DNA from: Prosopocoilus inquinatus
Lineage: Eukaryota; Arthropoda; Insecta; Coleoptera; Lucanidae
Reading direction: 5' to 3'
DNA length: 64,000 bases
Assembly (NCBI GenBank): GCA_036172665.1
Contig: CM069872.1
Span: 43,138,101 to 43,202,100, forward strand
Part shown: positions 44,361 to 56,703 of the stretch, in pieces
Layout of the letters: each line of letters begins with the position of its first letter
Numbering within the stretch: the stretch's first letter is position 1
The notes under the pieces: model-generated
Databases searched by the model: none
Seen by the model: the letters and a program-made list of their open reading frames with translations, nothing else
Told to the model about the DNA's origin: nothing
Program-made: the position numbers and the translations under genes

Positions 44361-47300
44361 TAGTGATTAGACGAGTCCCTGTTTTTAAGAATCGAGTCGA
44401 CTCGAATACTTTTAGAAAAGAATCGAGTCTTGACTCGAGTCAAGAGAGTCGAGTCCAGATCAAAAGACTCGAGTACTTGGCTGAAAATCGCCGTTTGAAA
44501 GAATCGAGTCGACTCGAGTCAATTGACTCGAATTCAGATAAAAGTACTCGAGTACTCGAATTGAACTCGGGACTCGCCGTTTTAAAGAATGTAATAAACT
44601 TAAACTTTTTTATAAAAAATGCGAGTTTTGACTCGAGTTCACATTAAAAGTTTCGAACATTTAACTAAACCCGGAAATATGAGTACTCATGACGTTACTT
44701 TTTTACTGCTAGTAGAATCGATAGAATAAAGGTGTAGTGTTTTTGTTTACATTTTTAACGTTATCAACACTCTTTAGATACGTATATCAAAATATGTAAA
44801 ATGTAACTTTTAGGAATTTGTTTGAATCAAGAAATTATTAAGAAAAAAATAAACAAGTGCCGATCGGAAACCCAAATGACTGATTCCATTTGGAACCGCA
44901 TCAAGATATTTCCTACGCCGACGTTTTGCTCTTCATTGCAGAAGAAATTCCTCAGAGCTGCTAATTGTGTTCTATTGCTTCCCGTCAGTTTCAACGACTA
45001 GGAAAAAGCTACAGCCAGCAATATCAGTCCTGAGGAGGTTCTTCTACAATGAAGGGCGAAATGACGGCAGTGGAAGAAATAATAATGACGTGACATCCAA
45101 TCATGGATGACGTCCGTAGAAGCATTCATGTTCAACTCGCAACATATTTTTTTGAATTAAGAAAGATTCCTAATTCCAACAATTTGTAGTTTGTCTTTAT
45201 TTGGTTTCATACTTTTCGTGATATTTGAGCTTGAAATTATTAGGGTTTGATTTACTTTTATTAATTTATTTTATAACGTACGGAGGAGATTGATAGGGCA
45301 GCTGTAGAAGATCAAAATATAGCTTTTCTCTTAATTCGTTTTTGACCAAAACCCTAAAAAAGTTACAGTTAAGTTTCTTAATTTCTTCTTTGACACAAAA
45401 ATGAAATATCCGTAACTTTTACGAGACTAAATTTTTTTAAAATGGTTGTAAATACCAAAATTTAAAACGTAAAATATTACTACAAGTAGTAACTTTTACT
45501 TGTTCATTAATTTCACATTAAACTCTTATAACTTTCTAGTTACTGATTTTTCCCTAAAGTTTATTAAGAAAAATTCTTTAATTTGATCTTCTCTATAATG
45601 TTAATTTGTTCTAGCTGTGAACGTTTTGTCTGTTAATTACAATTAGCTCCTGTTACGCATTGAAAACTCTTGTTAATGCAAAGGTCTACTAAAATAAATA
45701 CACATTTTTTTTAAACTTAAATATAGTAAAAAAATGAAAATGCAAATAAACAAAACAACATAAACATGTACCTATATTTTGAATTAGGAATTAAGTATTT
45801 TTTTTTTAATCCAAGAAAATATGTAGAGTAAAGTTAGCATACATATATGGAATAGACCGGGCTAATATGAAATACCCAGTATTTTTGAAATAAGAAGCGC
45901 CATCTGTTAAACGACTCTGGCATTAACATGAGTTTCGGTGTTATAGGTCATTACTACAGAGGTTCTTAGCTGGTAAGACTGCATAACTTTACAGTACATG
46001 ATTTTGTGAATTTATCGTTTTGGAAGTTTTCGCGCGGTACGAGAAAAATGTATTTTGGCGTATTTTTTAAAATTTCACCAAAGTTAGTTTGTTATAGTGT
46101 AGATTAGTACAACAGTTGATATTTTACCTTATTAACTTAAAGTATTGCACATTTTCTCTTATTTCATGTCACCCCAACTGACTATTCCATATTATCCGCC
46201 ATTTTAAATAATATCATGAAAATACAGTGTTTTTAATCTGTTTCAGAATTTTCCTCAAAAATATGTATTTCTTAAATTTATATAATAAATTTAAGAAACC
46301 GCTGGAAAACAACGTAAAGTTTTTTTAATTAAAATATCTGAGTATTTAGTATCTTAGTTCAGAATTTATGAAGGCCCAAAGAATGGGTATTCCATATATG
46401 CCGACTTTACAGTTGAAAGCAAAAATAGTAGACAAATTACAGTTTCCTATAATTATTCTTTCTGAAAATGGAAGTGATTAAAGACGACTTCATAAATAAC
46501 TTTAAACAAACTTAAAATCTTTCAAAATTAACAAGTTTAAAACTGTGGTAAAATCTGTGAATTCGGCTTTACTCTATAGCATTTTGAGGAAGAATAATTA
46601 CAGGAAACACTAATTTGTCTACTTTTTTGTTTTCAACTGTATATTGAACGTTCCGTTTAAAATAACAAAGTTCATTCTATATTTTACTTGATTTCCGATC
46701 GTCACGTGTTTTCTTTATTAATGTATTCTGGCGGCTCAGATAAATTTAAAATTTTGTAACAATGTAATATTATTTGATATGTCTCATAATAAAGTGTGCA
46801 GGCTCTGTGTAAAATAAAAAGAAAAACTTATTTACTATGTAATTGCATGTTTAGTTGAATTAAAATTATTTTCTTTAAAAGAAAACAAAATATAGAATAT
46901 AGAGCCACAAATTATTCATTAAATGAGTATGAGTCTTCAGTTTTTATTTAACAATATTTAACAGCCTTTTCAGTTACAAAAAACTGTACTCCCTTTGAAA
47001 CTTTAGAACTTATTCATTTTTTATGTAATCTTTTTCATAAAATATAAAAAAAAAAACAATGACCGCCGCCAAGCCGCCCCGATATCAAGCGTCTGACTGT
47101 CACAGTAAGTTATTGCGGCAGTCGACTGTTTTAGCAAAAGCATAGTACTTCTAACACGAATGAAACTTGTCACGCATAATCTCAATTTTAAACTCGGTAC
47201 TCATTCACTCGTTACCAACTGATGAGGAGGCTCTATAAAGAGAATCCAATAAAATCCAGTCTGACATCGAGTCTACTCGACTCGTTATTTAATTCTAAAG

Positions 47301-47560
47301 CCGGTACTCAATTATTTGAATCGAACTCGAGTTGACTCGAGTTTCGCTGACTCGGTGTCACTGTAATAGTTACTCGAGTAGAACGAATACCTTTGGGACT
47401 CCAGTCTACAAATTCTAAAGTCCATACTCGAGTACTTGTATCGTACTCGAGTCGACTCGAGTACCGCTGACTCGGGTTCACAGAATTAGTTACTCGAGTA
47501 CAATGAGTACCTTTGAGAATCGAGTCTGATAGCGAGTCTACTCGACTCATCGCAACACTA
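44361..47560. mobile_element. 3.2-kb hAT-type element, GACTCGAGTC subterminal repeats
   Basis: The ends TAGTG...GACGAGTC and GACTCATCGCAACACTA are inverted. They are flanked by a perfect 8-bp duplication, CTGAGGAA (44353-44360, 47561-47568). Inside each end, about 200-300 bp is packed with GACTCGAGTC/TCGAGTCGACTCGA motifs (44385-44650 and 47265-47550), as expected for transposase-binding subterminal repeats. The 2.6-kb centre has no transposase frame and contains a hammerhead-like segment at about 45010-45080. It is probably a non-autonomous or decayed copy. Confidence 0.85.
45008..45080 (+). ncRNA. Hammerhead-like segment, family 3, copy 2
   Basis: CTGAGGA (45030-45036) is followed by a 7-bp hairpin GTTCTTC/GAAGGGC with a 6-nt loop, then GAAA (45058-45061). 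The downstream TGACGGC looks like a decayed CGTCGGC, which would give the GTC triplet. CTACAGCC upstream matches the stem I complement seen in the 28.5-kb copy. Core boxes are intact here but the cleavage triplet is not, so activity is doubtful. Confidence 0.4.
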
Positions 47561-47568
47561 CTGAGGAA

Positions 47569-48539
47569 CCCTTATATGATTTTTCACTCAAACCTCAGAC
47601 ATTTTATATCCTATTTTTTTTAGTTAATCCAAGAGAAAATGTAAGATTGTATTGTATTTAGAAAAAAGCAATTCAAATGTCAACTAGGAAAGAAGAAAGG
47701 TTTAAAATGTGGAGAAGAAGAATTGATGGAAAAAGACAGAACTGCATGAAAATAGTTCCAGGAATGAGTAAGTTAGATTACAAAGAAGAAACTTATTAAA
47801 ACTTCCTTCGTGGAAATCAGTTATTAATTTTCTCCAAGGTTTATATTAATTAATAATTAATAATTTATAAAAATATCTGCGGCTGGGTAAGCACTTGGAC
47901 AAGAAACAAGAATAGGTGACAATATCGTCAGTCACGTGTAGCTTTTCAACAAAATGTTAAATTCATTGGTTTTTTGAAAAATGGTAAAAGTTATTCTGAG
48001 GAATCCTTGGGAAATTTATAAATTTATCTCGAAAGTTAAGATTTCTCAAATCTTTCATTCTTTTATCATCTTTTTACGAACAATTCCCAACCGTACGTTA
48101 CAGGATCAATCATAATTGTTAACAATTTGTTACAATGTACAAGTGTTAAGTGTTGCAAAAATTATGGCAAACTAGAAGCGTATTTGCTTTCCACAATTTC
48201 CAAAAGCCTCCTCTACAACGATGTTAAGACAATATTCGGTGGTATTTCTTCGTTATTTCCTACCAATTTTATCTAGCTTAGTTAGGTTCCAGTTGGATTA
48301 ATTTATTTTTGTAATTTTTACTATTTGCTTCACAATTGACAATATAATAATAATATGTATTTACCTAACACTTATACAGAGCAAAAAAAAAACAATAGAA
48401 AATAACAGAAGATCTAACACTATGCTACATCTAAAACTAAAACTAAAATTAGGAAGAAATGAAAAGGAGAAAAAAAAGAAAGGTAATGAGACAAATAAAT
48501 GAAAGAAGTAAATAAATAAGAAAGTAAGAGGCACGGCGA
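47569..48539. other. Intergenic DNA, no gene seen
   Basis: AT-rich. A short stretch at 47690-47800 (plus strand) is Lys/Arg-rich in translation and may be LINE debris, but it carries no diagnostic motif. Confidence 0.45.
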
Positions 48540-49390
48540 CCGCAAAAATGGAGGTTGTTAAGAAGAGCTGAGAGAAGAATTGCTATAGAAATTCGCTGAA
48601 CTCTTTCTAAAGCCGACAACATTTAGATTGGAGATATCAATGCTGTTAGAAAAATGGTTGTAAAGGGTAGAGGCAACATCCAGAGTAGGCAAATAAAAAG
48701 TAAAAGAGTTTCTGCCGGTAATCCGCGGTACATGAAAATTAAGCTTTTCGAAGAGAACAACGTCAACCTGATTGTGGATCAATTTATGCAAGAAAAGCAA
48801 AGCCGAGATGTGTCTCCTATGAACAAACAATAAGCTATTAAAAACCGTAAGTAGGTTTCACGAGGAAAACCTCTAAGAGGATACACACCATATTCTTTAA
48901 ACCAAAGAAATTTAAGAAACCTGCAAGAACATCTGTATGGCAATTTAGCTGCAATATCATTGACATGGTGATTAAACAGAAGTCGGTCGTAAAAAAGAAC
49001 ACAGAGATCCTTAATAACAGTGGAGTACTTCAAGTATTGACCATTTAGTTGATACTGAAACAAAAATTTGCATGAAGAAGAAGGGCATCTTCTTAGCAAT
49101 CAAAAACACGAAATAATTTGGTATCATTCGGCGTATATAGAATCTTGCTATGTTTGGTGAGGGATACTTAAATGTATGAAAAGTCTAAAAAACGAGGTCC
49201 TAAGTTGGCACCTTGAGAAATATCGGAAAAAGTGTAAGTAAGAGAAGAAAAATCGTTGTAATAAACTCACTGCTGCCTAATCAAAAGTTACGACTGTAGG
49301 AGAAGTTTCAACGAATAGCTGAGACCGTAGGCACTTAATTTGGAAATTAAAAGCTTGTGATCTATGCGATCGTTCCTCTAAATTGAATTT
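48540..49390 (-). pseudogene. Degraded LINE reverse transcriptase
   Basis: Minus-strand translation in shifting frames gives RT-domain pieces in the right order: DRIDHKLLISKLSAYGLS (about 49370), QGANLGP (about 49215), then LNGQYLKYSTVIKDLCVLF (about 49045), and a C-terminal piece ending in LNFHVPR and FYLP (about 48700). Several frameshifts and stops separate them. The catalytic YADD region lies in the decayed part. It is a Jockey-like non-LTR element fossil. Confidence 0.85.
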
Positions 49391-49600
49391 TTAAGTATCT
49401 CGATTCCTCCTTTGTTCCTCTTTGTTCTTTATATTATGAGTAATATATTGATATGACATTTTTTTAATTGAAACGTTTCCTAATTGCCACAGATTTAACC
49501 TCGATTTAATAAATTTACCAAATGGCAATTAATTAAAGTTAAGATAAATTATAACAGGAAACGTATTAAGGTATTAATTGATGTTTGGTTAAGAACTAAT

Positions 49601-49736
49601 GGCCAGTTGCACCAAATACTTAAATCGAGCTTAAATTTAAGTACTGCTTATAATGTGAGGTTACACAACATTTAGTAAATCACATCTAAGCGGTGCTTAA
49701 AGTTAACCTGACCTTATGTGTTTGGTGCAACTGGCC
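49601..49736. mobile_element. MITE, GGCCAGTTGCACCAAA ends
   Basis: GGCCAGTTGCACCAAAT and the inverse TTTGGTGCAACTGGCC bound 136 bp with TTAAATTTAAG-type interior motifs. It is related in its ends to the foldback element at 1682-1916. No clear duplication flanks it. Confidence 0.65.
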
Positions 49737-50059
49737 ACAACTCATGTATTGCACACTTATTTTGTCCAGAACGGTATCTTCTACTGCAGAGATATTAATT
49801 ACTGAACGAACTAACGTTTTGAAAAAAAATCATAAGCGCAATATGTCAACACTATAAATTTCTGCGCAAAAATACCGTCAGTAAATCGAATATCAGTGGG
49901 CAGTAAGTAACTGCTTGAAATTATAGAATTTTTATATTGATGCTCGACGCTTCGCTCAATCTCATCCTAACCTTGGTTATTACTTTAAGGCGGGCCACAC
50001 ATTTAGTGAAATTCGCGCGGATTGGACAGCACAAAACAAATCACGCCAACCAAAATTGT

Positions 50060-51105
50060 ACAAAACAGATTTTGCACCGTACTGTTTTCTCCTCCACACA
50101 CGTTCGGACAGGTCCGTAAGAACTAATTCGTGCGAATTGAACGAAGTTCATTTACTGAATGTGAAGGTGAAGAGAGGGTACCATGTTCCGAATCTGCTAG
50201 AAACTTGGGACTTGTTTTGGATGCAGATGTTCGATTTGTTAAGCATATTAATAATTGCATTAAAAAAGCGTTTACTAATATAAAATTACTACATGCTAAT
50301 AAATCAGTTCTCAACATTGCAACTAGAACAATGCTTTGTGAACCCCTGGTCTTATCGCATTTTACATTTGCAGATATAGTGTACGGTCCTTGTTTAGACT
50401 CGTTAACGAGTAAAAGAATTCAAAGAGTTCAGAACACCTGTGTACGCCTCATATACGGTTTAAGAAGTAGAGAACGGGTATCATTTAAATTAAAAGAAAT
50501 GCATTGGTTAAATATGGCTAACAGGCGTAAGCTGCATTTAGCAAGTTTTTATATCAAACTTATTCATGAAAAAAGTCCATCTTACCTTTATAATAAAATA
50601 CGCTTTAGAACAGATGTGCACAATATAAACATTCGTCACAAAAATGTAATAACTCCACCTCTACATAGAACTGCTCTTTTTGAAAGATCGTTTCAATATA
50701 ATATTGCCACTATATTCAATGCACTATCTGATGACTTAAAAATCTTAAATAAAGTTCAATTCAAAAATAAATATAGCCATATGAAACAAATGTAAAATAG
50801 TTGTATTTATGTAACTAGATGGCCGAAATTTAGAATTAATTTTTCACGTAGTCTGTATATTTTTTTTTCTTCTAAGTACGACTTTATTTGCTTAAAAAAA
50901 CTGTGTACTGTCAAAACTTGCATTCTTATCTCCCTTCTCGTTAATTAGAAGTTTAAGGTTAAGTGGAAGAACAGTGCAACCTGGTTGCAACTGAACTTCG
51001 CCTTTTGGTTCGAATGAACCCTATGTCTAATTTTGTTAATGACGATTTTGTTTATACATTTGGGCCAATAAAGAATATTATTATTATTATTATTATTATT
51101 AAGTA
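50060..51105 (+). pseudogene. 5'-truncated LINE with 3' tail
   Basis: An open frame from about 50130 to 50795 encodes the C-terminal part of a Jockey/CR1-type reverse transcriptase: ARNLGLVLDADVRF, then RIQRVQNTCVRLIYGL, then a conserved LHW-like MHWLNMANRR segment. About 280 bp of 3'UTR follows and ends in CCAATAAAGAATATT with an (ATT)n tail at 51077-51101. The catalytic domain is missing, as in a typical 5'-truncated insertion. The remaining frame is uninterrupted, so this is the youngest LINE copy here. Confidence 0.88.
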
Positions 51106-53252
51106 TGTGCCCCCCTTAAAAGGATTCGTCGAGTTAGCTACCCATCCGATTATTTCCAGCAGTAACTCTATGAAAAGAAAAATTAAGTAATTTCTCTAAT
51201 ACTTTGTTAAACCAAAACTGTTTTGTGTTGTATCCATCCATAAACGGCCTTGCCTTTAAGTCGACAAATTGCTTAACCCGAAATTGAATATTACGAAGCA
51301 AATTCTCCCTCAATTTTGCAGAGTCACACGCTCTCCTTGTTACCGTTCATTTGATAACTTGATTAGATCGCACGCATCACGCTATCAATTTAAAATTAGA
51401 CGTATCGACAGGACAGGGAATAAAATCGACGCCGGCGACCTTCAATCAATTCCGAACGGAACTATCGGGCAAGGGTGATCGAAGCTCGCCCTTTAACCGC
51501 CGTGAAATGAAATACAGAAAGGAAATGCACGGTCGTAAGGAACGCATGATTGAATTTGCACCCTCTTGTAAAATTTGAATAATTTTCAACAAAAAGAAAA
51601 CACAGTTGAACCTACCAATTATGAAAATAACAACGAAATTAAAATTAAAATATGCAAAAGTGTGAATCAGGCCTTAAATTCCGTCTACATCATTGAAGAG
51701 AAATCAACGGAACTTGTTTGATTCCGTGCGACGAATTAGCTGATTTGCATAAACAAACTGTGCATTTAAAATCGCCCCGCAAATATTCACTTTTAGTGTT
51801 TTCCCTTTTCTTAACGTGCTTTCCTTTCGAGCACCGTCACACCTGTCTGAGGCTTCATCTCGTAAATTGGATGTTAAATAAATTTACAAAAAGACCGAGA
51901 CGATATTCATCGGCTAATGCATTGCGCCGTTATCTATTACGGCTTGTCCTTGCGGGAGCAGTAAGGAAGATAAATTAAAAAATATAATTACGAACTCACC
52001 CTAGAAAAATACGCCGCCACCCCGACTAATCCGGCGGGCACCCACGATTAAAACAGTGAATCTCAAACAAAAAAAAAATCGAATCTCTTATAGCACAATC
52101 GCATCGCTTCAGTTAACTTTTATGAAAAATTTTATGTCTTATATTAAATTGATTTACTTTTGTAATTAATCCTTGTTGTATTTTTTTTTAATTCTGCGTG
52201 AAAAGGCGTCAGTTATTTTTGCAGCAAAAGTAAAATGAGGGAACCTGAGAGATTTGAAAAGCTCTTAGTCTTTGGTAAATAATAAATAATAAATGAGATC
52301 AACAAAAAAGGAATTTATTAAAGCCTGCACTATTTTTGTACAAGATTTGAATTCTATTCCTGAACAATTTAAATGGTTGTAGAAAATATAGAACATGTTC
52401 TATTTCGAAAAGAAAAAGGTGCAGCCCAAAAATTTCTCGTTGAAGCAACATTAAAAGAAAATTCCGTTAGAAAAGAAACATAAGTAAAGCTCAGTAAGAG
52501 CAATTTAGGATAACAGAAACAATGATAAACTAATATCAAACACGCTCATTCACAAAAAAATATAATTCCAGATTTATGCAGCAATTCTATTCTTGATCGT
52601 AAGCCTCGTACATTTAAATGGCCCGATAATACCTTACGATGCTTACAATCACGCTTCTAAATTGCAACATTAATAACAGTTTTAAACCAAAGTCCTACAT
52701 TCAAGAAATTCTATATTAAGTGTAATTTTACGACAAGAAAAATTAGTCCTGATGTCATTAAAGGAAATAATAGCCATTTTTCCCGTGCCATTCGAAATTT
52801 TTAAGGCTCCGCTTAATTTTACCGCATTATCAGTGTGTGCACACTCGCACTCGTAAATTGCACTTCGTTTACGAACTTCGGCGCTTAAGCGGCGCCGTAA
52901 TCCTCAGCAAAATGAAAAATTTATTATTTTAAGGAAAATTCCTCGCGGAGTAATGGCGAAGAAATTTTTTTTATGTTCGATAAAAAAGAAGTAGGATTCG
53001 ATGCCTTAATAAACGAGCAGATCTGTGTTAAAATTTGAATTTGTAATAAATTTGATGAATCTATAAATTATTTTAAGTGTTTTACAAGAAAATGGTTCCA
53101 TATATATCAGTTCAGTTTTATACAACTCAAGTTGAATATCCTTCTTGATATTACTTTTTTGCCAAATATTTATTTTTGTTCACATTACTTCAATGACTCA
53201 ATATTTCAAATGAGAAACTTGATCGTATGAAACACGAAAAGACACAATTTTT
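51106..53252. other. Intergenic DNA, no gene seen
   Basis: No supported gene. Two GC-richer, repeat-free patches (51290-51560 and 52790-52960) stand out from the AT-rich background and could be regulatory. The open frames in them are short and motif-free. Confidence 0.45.
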
Positions 53253-54599
53253 CAGTGGCGTAGCTATAAGGGTTGCAGATATTGCAAAACCACCCGACGA
53301 CCGGCGCTCATTCTATTGTAGATACTTTGAAACCAAGAAATAAATGAAAATTTTTGTTAACAAGCAATAATGTTTTTTTCTATCGCTTTTATGAATTCAA
53401 AAATAAACAAGATTTCGATGTAGTAGGAAATCAAAATCCAAATGTTAGAGAGAGTTGTTTCGCCGAATCTCACCGCTGCCACCAACTTGTTCTTCTCGTA
53501 TCTTCTGGACCATCGAACACATCTCCCACTTGTATGACTTCAGAAGTTTTTCTCTCATTTGGATTTTGATTCCCTAATACATCAAAATCCTGTTTATCAA
53601 GTTCAAGTTAAAGTTCAGTTTATTGGTACAACCAATTTATAAAGTTCGTCAGGTATTTTGAATTACTTAAAATCTAAAGATTGAAGTATAAACTTTAGGA
53701 TTTTCAATTACAAGACAACACAAGATTCACATCTTAAAACATATCAAAAACTTTCGTATCAGTTAGGAAATCATTTATATCAAAACAAGCTTTGTTTAGC
53801 AGGAATTCTTTTATTTTTCTTTTGTATTTTTTGATATTAAGATTTTTGACAGATGGATGGAGCCTATTAAACAGTTTTATTGCAAAGTACTCTACCCCTG
53901 TCTGGGACTTTTCCAGTTTTATTTTGAGAGTATACATATCCTACATGTCGGAGTTATGTACGTCTCTCTTTCGGAAGTACTTACTTATGTCATCTTTATA
54001 TAAACTAAACAATGAAATATGTACTAGCAAGGCTGTGTAAGAATATTTAGAATAATAAAAACAGCCTTTGTACTCCTTTGTACTCATTTCTGTATCCAAG
54101 TCCAGTCACAATCCGAACTGCCTTTTTTTGTAAACCATTCGATGGCGAATAATAATAATTGTTTCCCTTCTTTCTATTTGTATATTTTCATTTAACTTCG
54201 AATGCGTAGAATTCATCTTCATGAACTAATCTGTTTTGATGAATTTATCCCTTTTTATGTTGTTGCGATGTTTCTTTTTTGGTTTATGATGATTTCAAAA
54301 TCATTTTCGGACAATAAATAACAAGGTCCAATCAGCTGGACGAGATGATGGATCCTCCATTAAAAAGAGCCATCCTAAGGGTGAGTAGTCGAGAAGAGAA
54401 AGTTATATCGGAATCCGTTAAATTAAAGAAACACTTCCAATGGGGAAAACGGGCACAGAAATTTCACTTAGCGCTAATTAGTTATCAGGTGCCTTCTTAA
54501 TCTAAAATTTTGGCAGCTGCCGTTAAATGTGTGATGTAAGGAAATATTAGTCAGAATTTTGCTATCCGACGCTTGACCACTAGCTACGCCACTCCACTG
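53253..54599. mobile_element. Possible hAT-like element, CAGTGGCGTAGCTA ends
   Basis: CAGTGGCGTAGCTA at 53253 and the inverse TAGCTACGCCACTCCACTG ending at 54599 suggest one element with a 5-bp change at the right tip. Inner palindromic sequence (AAATCAAAATCCAAATG near 53428 with its inverse near 53557) lies at the left. The flanks show no matching 8-bp duplication, so the boundaries are uncertain. A LINE fragment is inserted inside. Confidence 0.4.
53600..54150 (-). pseudogene. LINE 3' fragment, minus strand
   Basis: The minus strand encodes the C-terminal tail of a Jockey/CR1-like reverse transcriptase protein: QFGL-type decayed QKKAVRI segment near 54140, then KYFRKRDVHNSDM, then AIKLFNRLHPSVKNLNIKK and a KEFLLNKA end (53734-53937). 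A CAATAAACTGAAC 3' tail with TTGAACTTGA repeats lies at 53597-53630. Stops and a frameshift are present. It is inserted within the element at 53253-54599. Confidence 0.8.
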
Positions 54600-54867
54600 T
54601 GGCATCTAGAGTATTAAATGAGAGGTTTCGATAAGGCAACTTCGACTTTTATCTAAGACGCTTGAAATTTCAGCGACTTTCTCTTAAGATAAAATGCAAT
54701 TCATTCTCTGCACTGGTGAAACTTAAATAAGCAAAGCTACTCGTCTTTTGACAATGTAAAAACTTGGTAGATTTTTCGGGGGAAGAAGGTAAAAGGGGAC
54801 GCGACAAAGGCAATGTAGATGAAATGAAGAAATCTAGGATCTTTAACCAGTAAAAACCTGGACTTTC

Positions 54868-55092
54868 AAAGCGCAAAGGATACGATGGTTTGGCCATATT
54901 TGTATTAGGGATGAAACAGAATACAGTATTAGGAACGTGGTGGATAGGAGAGTAAAGTAACAGAAGAAGAGAAAGACCAAGAGTTAGATAAAAATAAAAG
55001 CAAAGGAAATACTTAAAGGAAACTGGACGGAGAAGACCTTCAGAAATAGGAAGGAGCGCAGAAAATCCATAAAGAACTTTGCAAGACCATAA
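54868..55092 (+). pseudogene. LINE C-terminal fragment, RIRWFGH type
   Basis: The plus-strand frame reads QRIRWFGHI, then a Lys/Arg-rich VKxQKKRKTKS (decayed VKGKRKRGRP) and ends RNRKERRK. This is the C-terminal RT-associated region of endonuclease/RT-type LINEs. Two in-frame stops interrupt it. Neither the catalytic domain nor a 3' tail is visible. Confidence 0.7.
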
Positions 55093-56407
55093 ATTTATCG
55101 ATTGGTCTCTTTCTTTTGGTTTTCTCCTTTTGTGAGTTATGTTTCCCAATTTGTGAAATGACTTTCTTTTTCGACATAAGACTTGTCATTTCTGAAACCC
55201 GAAAATGATTTGACAAATTGGGAAATATAACCGACAAAAGGGAAAAACCAGAAGAAAAAGACCGTAAATAGCTTTTCAGTTGATTGAAGTCGACTCTTGT
55301 CCGATGAATGAATTTTAAGAAAATAGCTTTCAAACTTTAACTGGACAATGTTTAAATCGGAAAGAGCATTCAACGTTATCAATTGATAGCTTCGCAAGGA
55401 GTAAAAAGAAAAACCTATGGTTTTCTTAATAAGACTGTTCGTTTGTAGGTAAACAATCATACGCCATAAACAAGAAAAAATAATATAAACATATAAAGAC
55501 TTATTGGATATTTTCGATAATTCAGCGGGAATAAATAAGTTACTATATTTTTCTCCTCACTCTTACGTGTACTGAAATATGGTTCTTCCCTATTAAATTT
55601 CCTCTGAGCTTATGTATCGAGAAAATTATAGAAAAAAGGGATTATGAATATTTAAGCAGTCTTTAAATTGAAATGGTATTAAAATACGGAATGTAGGTTA
55701 AAAAAAAAGTCGGTTGTATTCTATATTGACATTTAAATGGAAAGTTAAGTAAAAATGAAAGAAGATCGGTTTATTTAGAAGGTCATGGACAGAAAGCCGT
55801 TAATTAACGCAAAAAAGCTGAGAACTGCACGAAAACGCTAAATAAAAGAAGACCTGGATACGAAAATGAGAGAAGACACATGCCATAAACAAGAAAAAAA
55901 TTTATGAGGACGTAAAGTCTTATTGGATCAACCCAACAATGGAGCTCTGAAAGATAAATTTCAAATTAAATAATAATAATAATAAATATTATGCCATTTT
56001 GAAAAATAAAGAAGTAAATTTCGTTTAAAAAGAGGACGAACGAAGCCCAAAGGAAAGGAATGACTTCAAGCTTTACCAAACATGAAACTCAAGGAATAAA
56101 ATACATAAGACACGCAGGAAACAATGACCATACAAAGAAGGAGCTGTTAGAAAGATCTTAAAAAAGCAAAAGTGTTTTAAAGCAAAGATCATTTGAACTT
56201 TGCAGTATCTGAATTTGGAGGACTGGGAAGCTAACGTTAAACGAAAGCAGATCTTTGAAATTGGCCAAAATTTTTAAAAACTTGTAACGCTTTATCTTAC
56301 TGACTATGACAATGAATCTTTCTTTATATTCTGTAATTTCTTGAGTTTATTTAACCCACTTTCAAAAGCGTACATTAGTCTACAGTAGATTTTAATTTTC
56401 GGTTTAC
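55093..56407. other. Intergenic DNA, no gene seen
   Basis: No supported gene. A decayed family 2 hammerhead-like segment lies at 55375-55415 (minus strand). A Lys-rich stretch at 55790-56230 may be LINE debris without diagnostic motifs. Confidence 0.45.
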
Positions 56408-56536
56408 TAATAGCGTTTTCGACTCACTTGCACTGGTTGCACTCGAAGTATCTGCATCTCGTTTTATCACACGAAGTTAAAACAAGATGCAAATACTCGA
56501 AGTGCAACCACTGCAAGTGAATCGAAAAGGCTATAA
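56408..56536. mobile_element. MITE, AGCGTTTTCGA family, copy 3
   Basis: AATAGCGTTTTCGACTCACTTGC and the inverse GCAAGTGAATCGAAAAGGCTAT form long arms that pair through GTTGCACTCGAAGTAT. It is the best preserved of the three copies. Confidence 0.7.
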
Positions 56537-56595
56537 GATTCTTCTTTTTTTCTTGTGTGTGTTATGATCAGGGAAAAGAAATCGACCCAAGTAGT

Positions 56596-56685
56596 AGGAA
56601 TAGGCCGATTCTGGAACCTCCTCCGACCTTGACCAATAAAATTCAAGGTCAAGGTCGGAGGAGGTTCCAGAATCGGCCTATTCCT
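56596..56685. repeat. Perfect palindrome, 39-bp arms
   Basis: The arm 56596-56634 (beginning AGGAATAGGCCGATTCTGG) is the exact reverse complement of 56647-56685, with a 12-bp centre. It lies directly before the 11-bp array and may be the terminal region of the Polinton. Just upstream, CAGGGAAAAGAAATC at 56574 resembles a hAT MITE left end, possibly the target of insertion. Confidence 0.85.
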
Positions 56686-56703
56686 GACGTGACCCCACCA
56701 TGA

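Noticed and set aside
53245..54607. 8-bp target duplication for the CAGTGGCGTAGCTA-ended element
   Set aside because: The flanks CAATTTTT and TGGCATCT do not match, so the hAT assignment and exact ends remain unproven.
54670..55149. 159-codon minus-strand open frame
   Set aside because: It is antisense to the LINE RIRWFGH fragment on the plus strand, which explains its composition.
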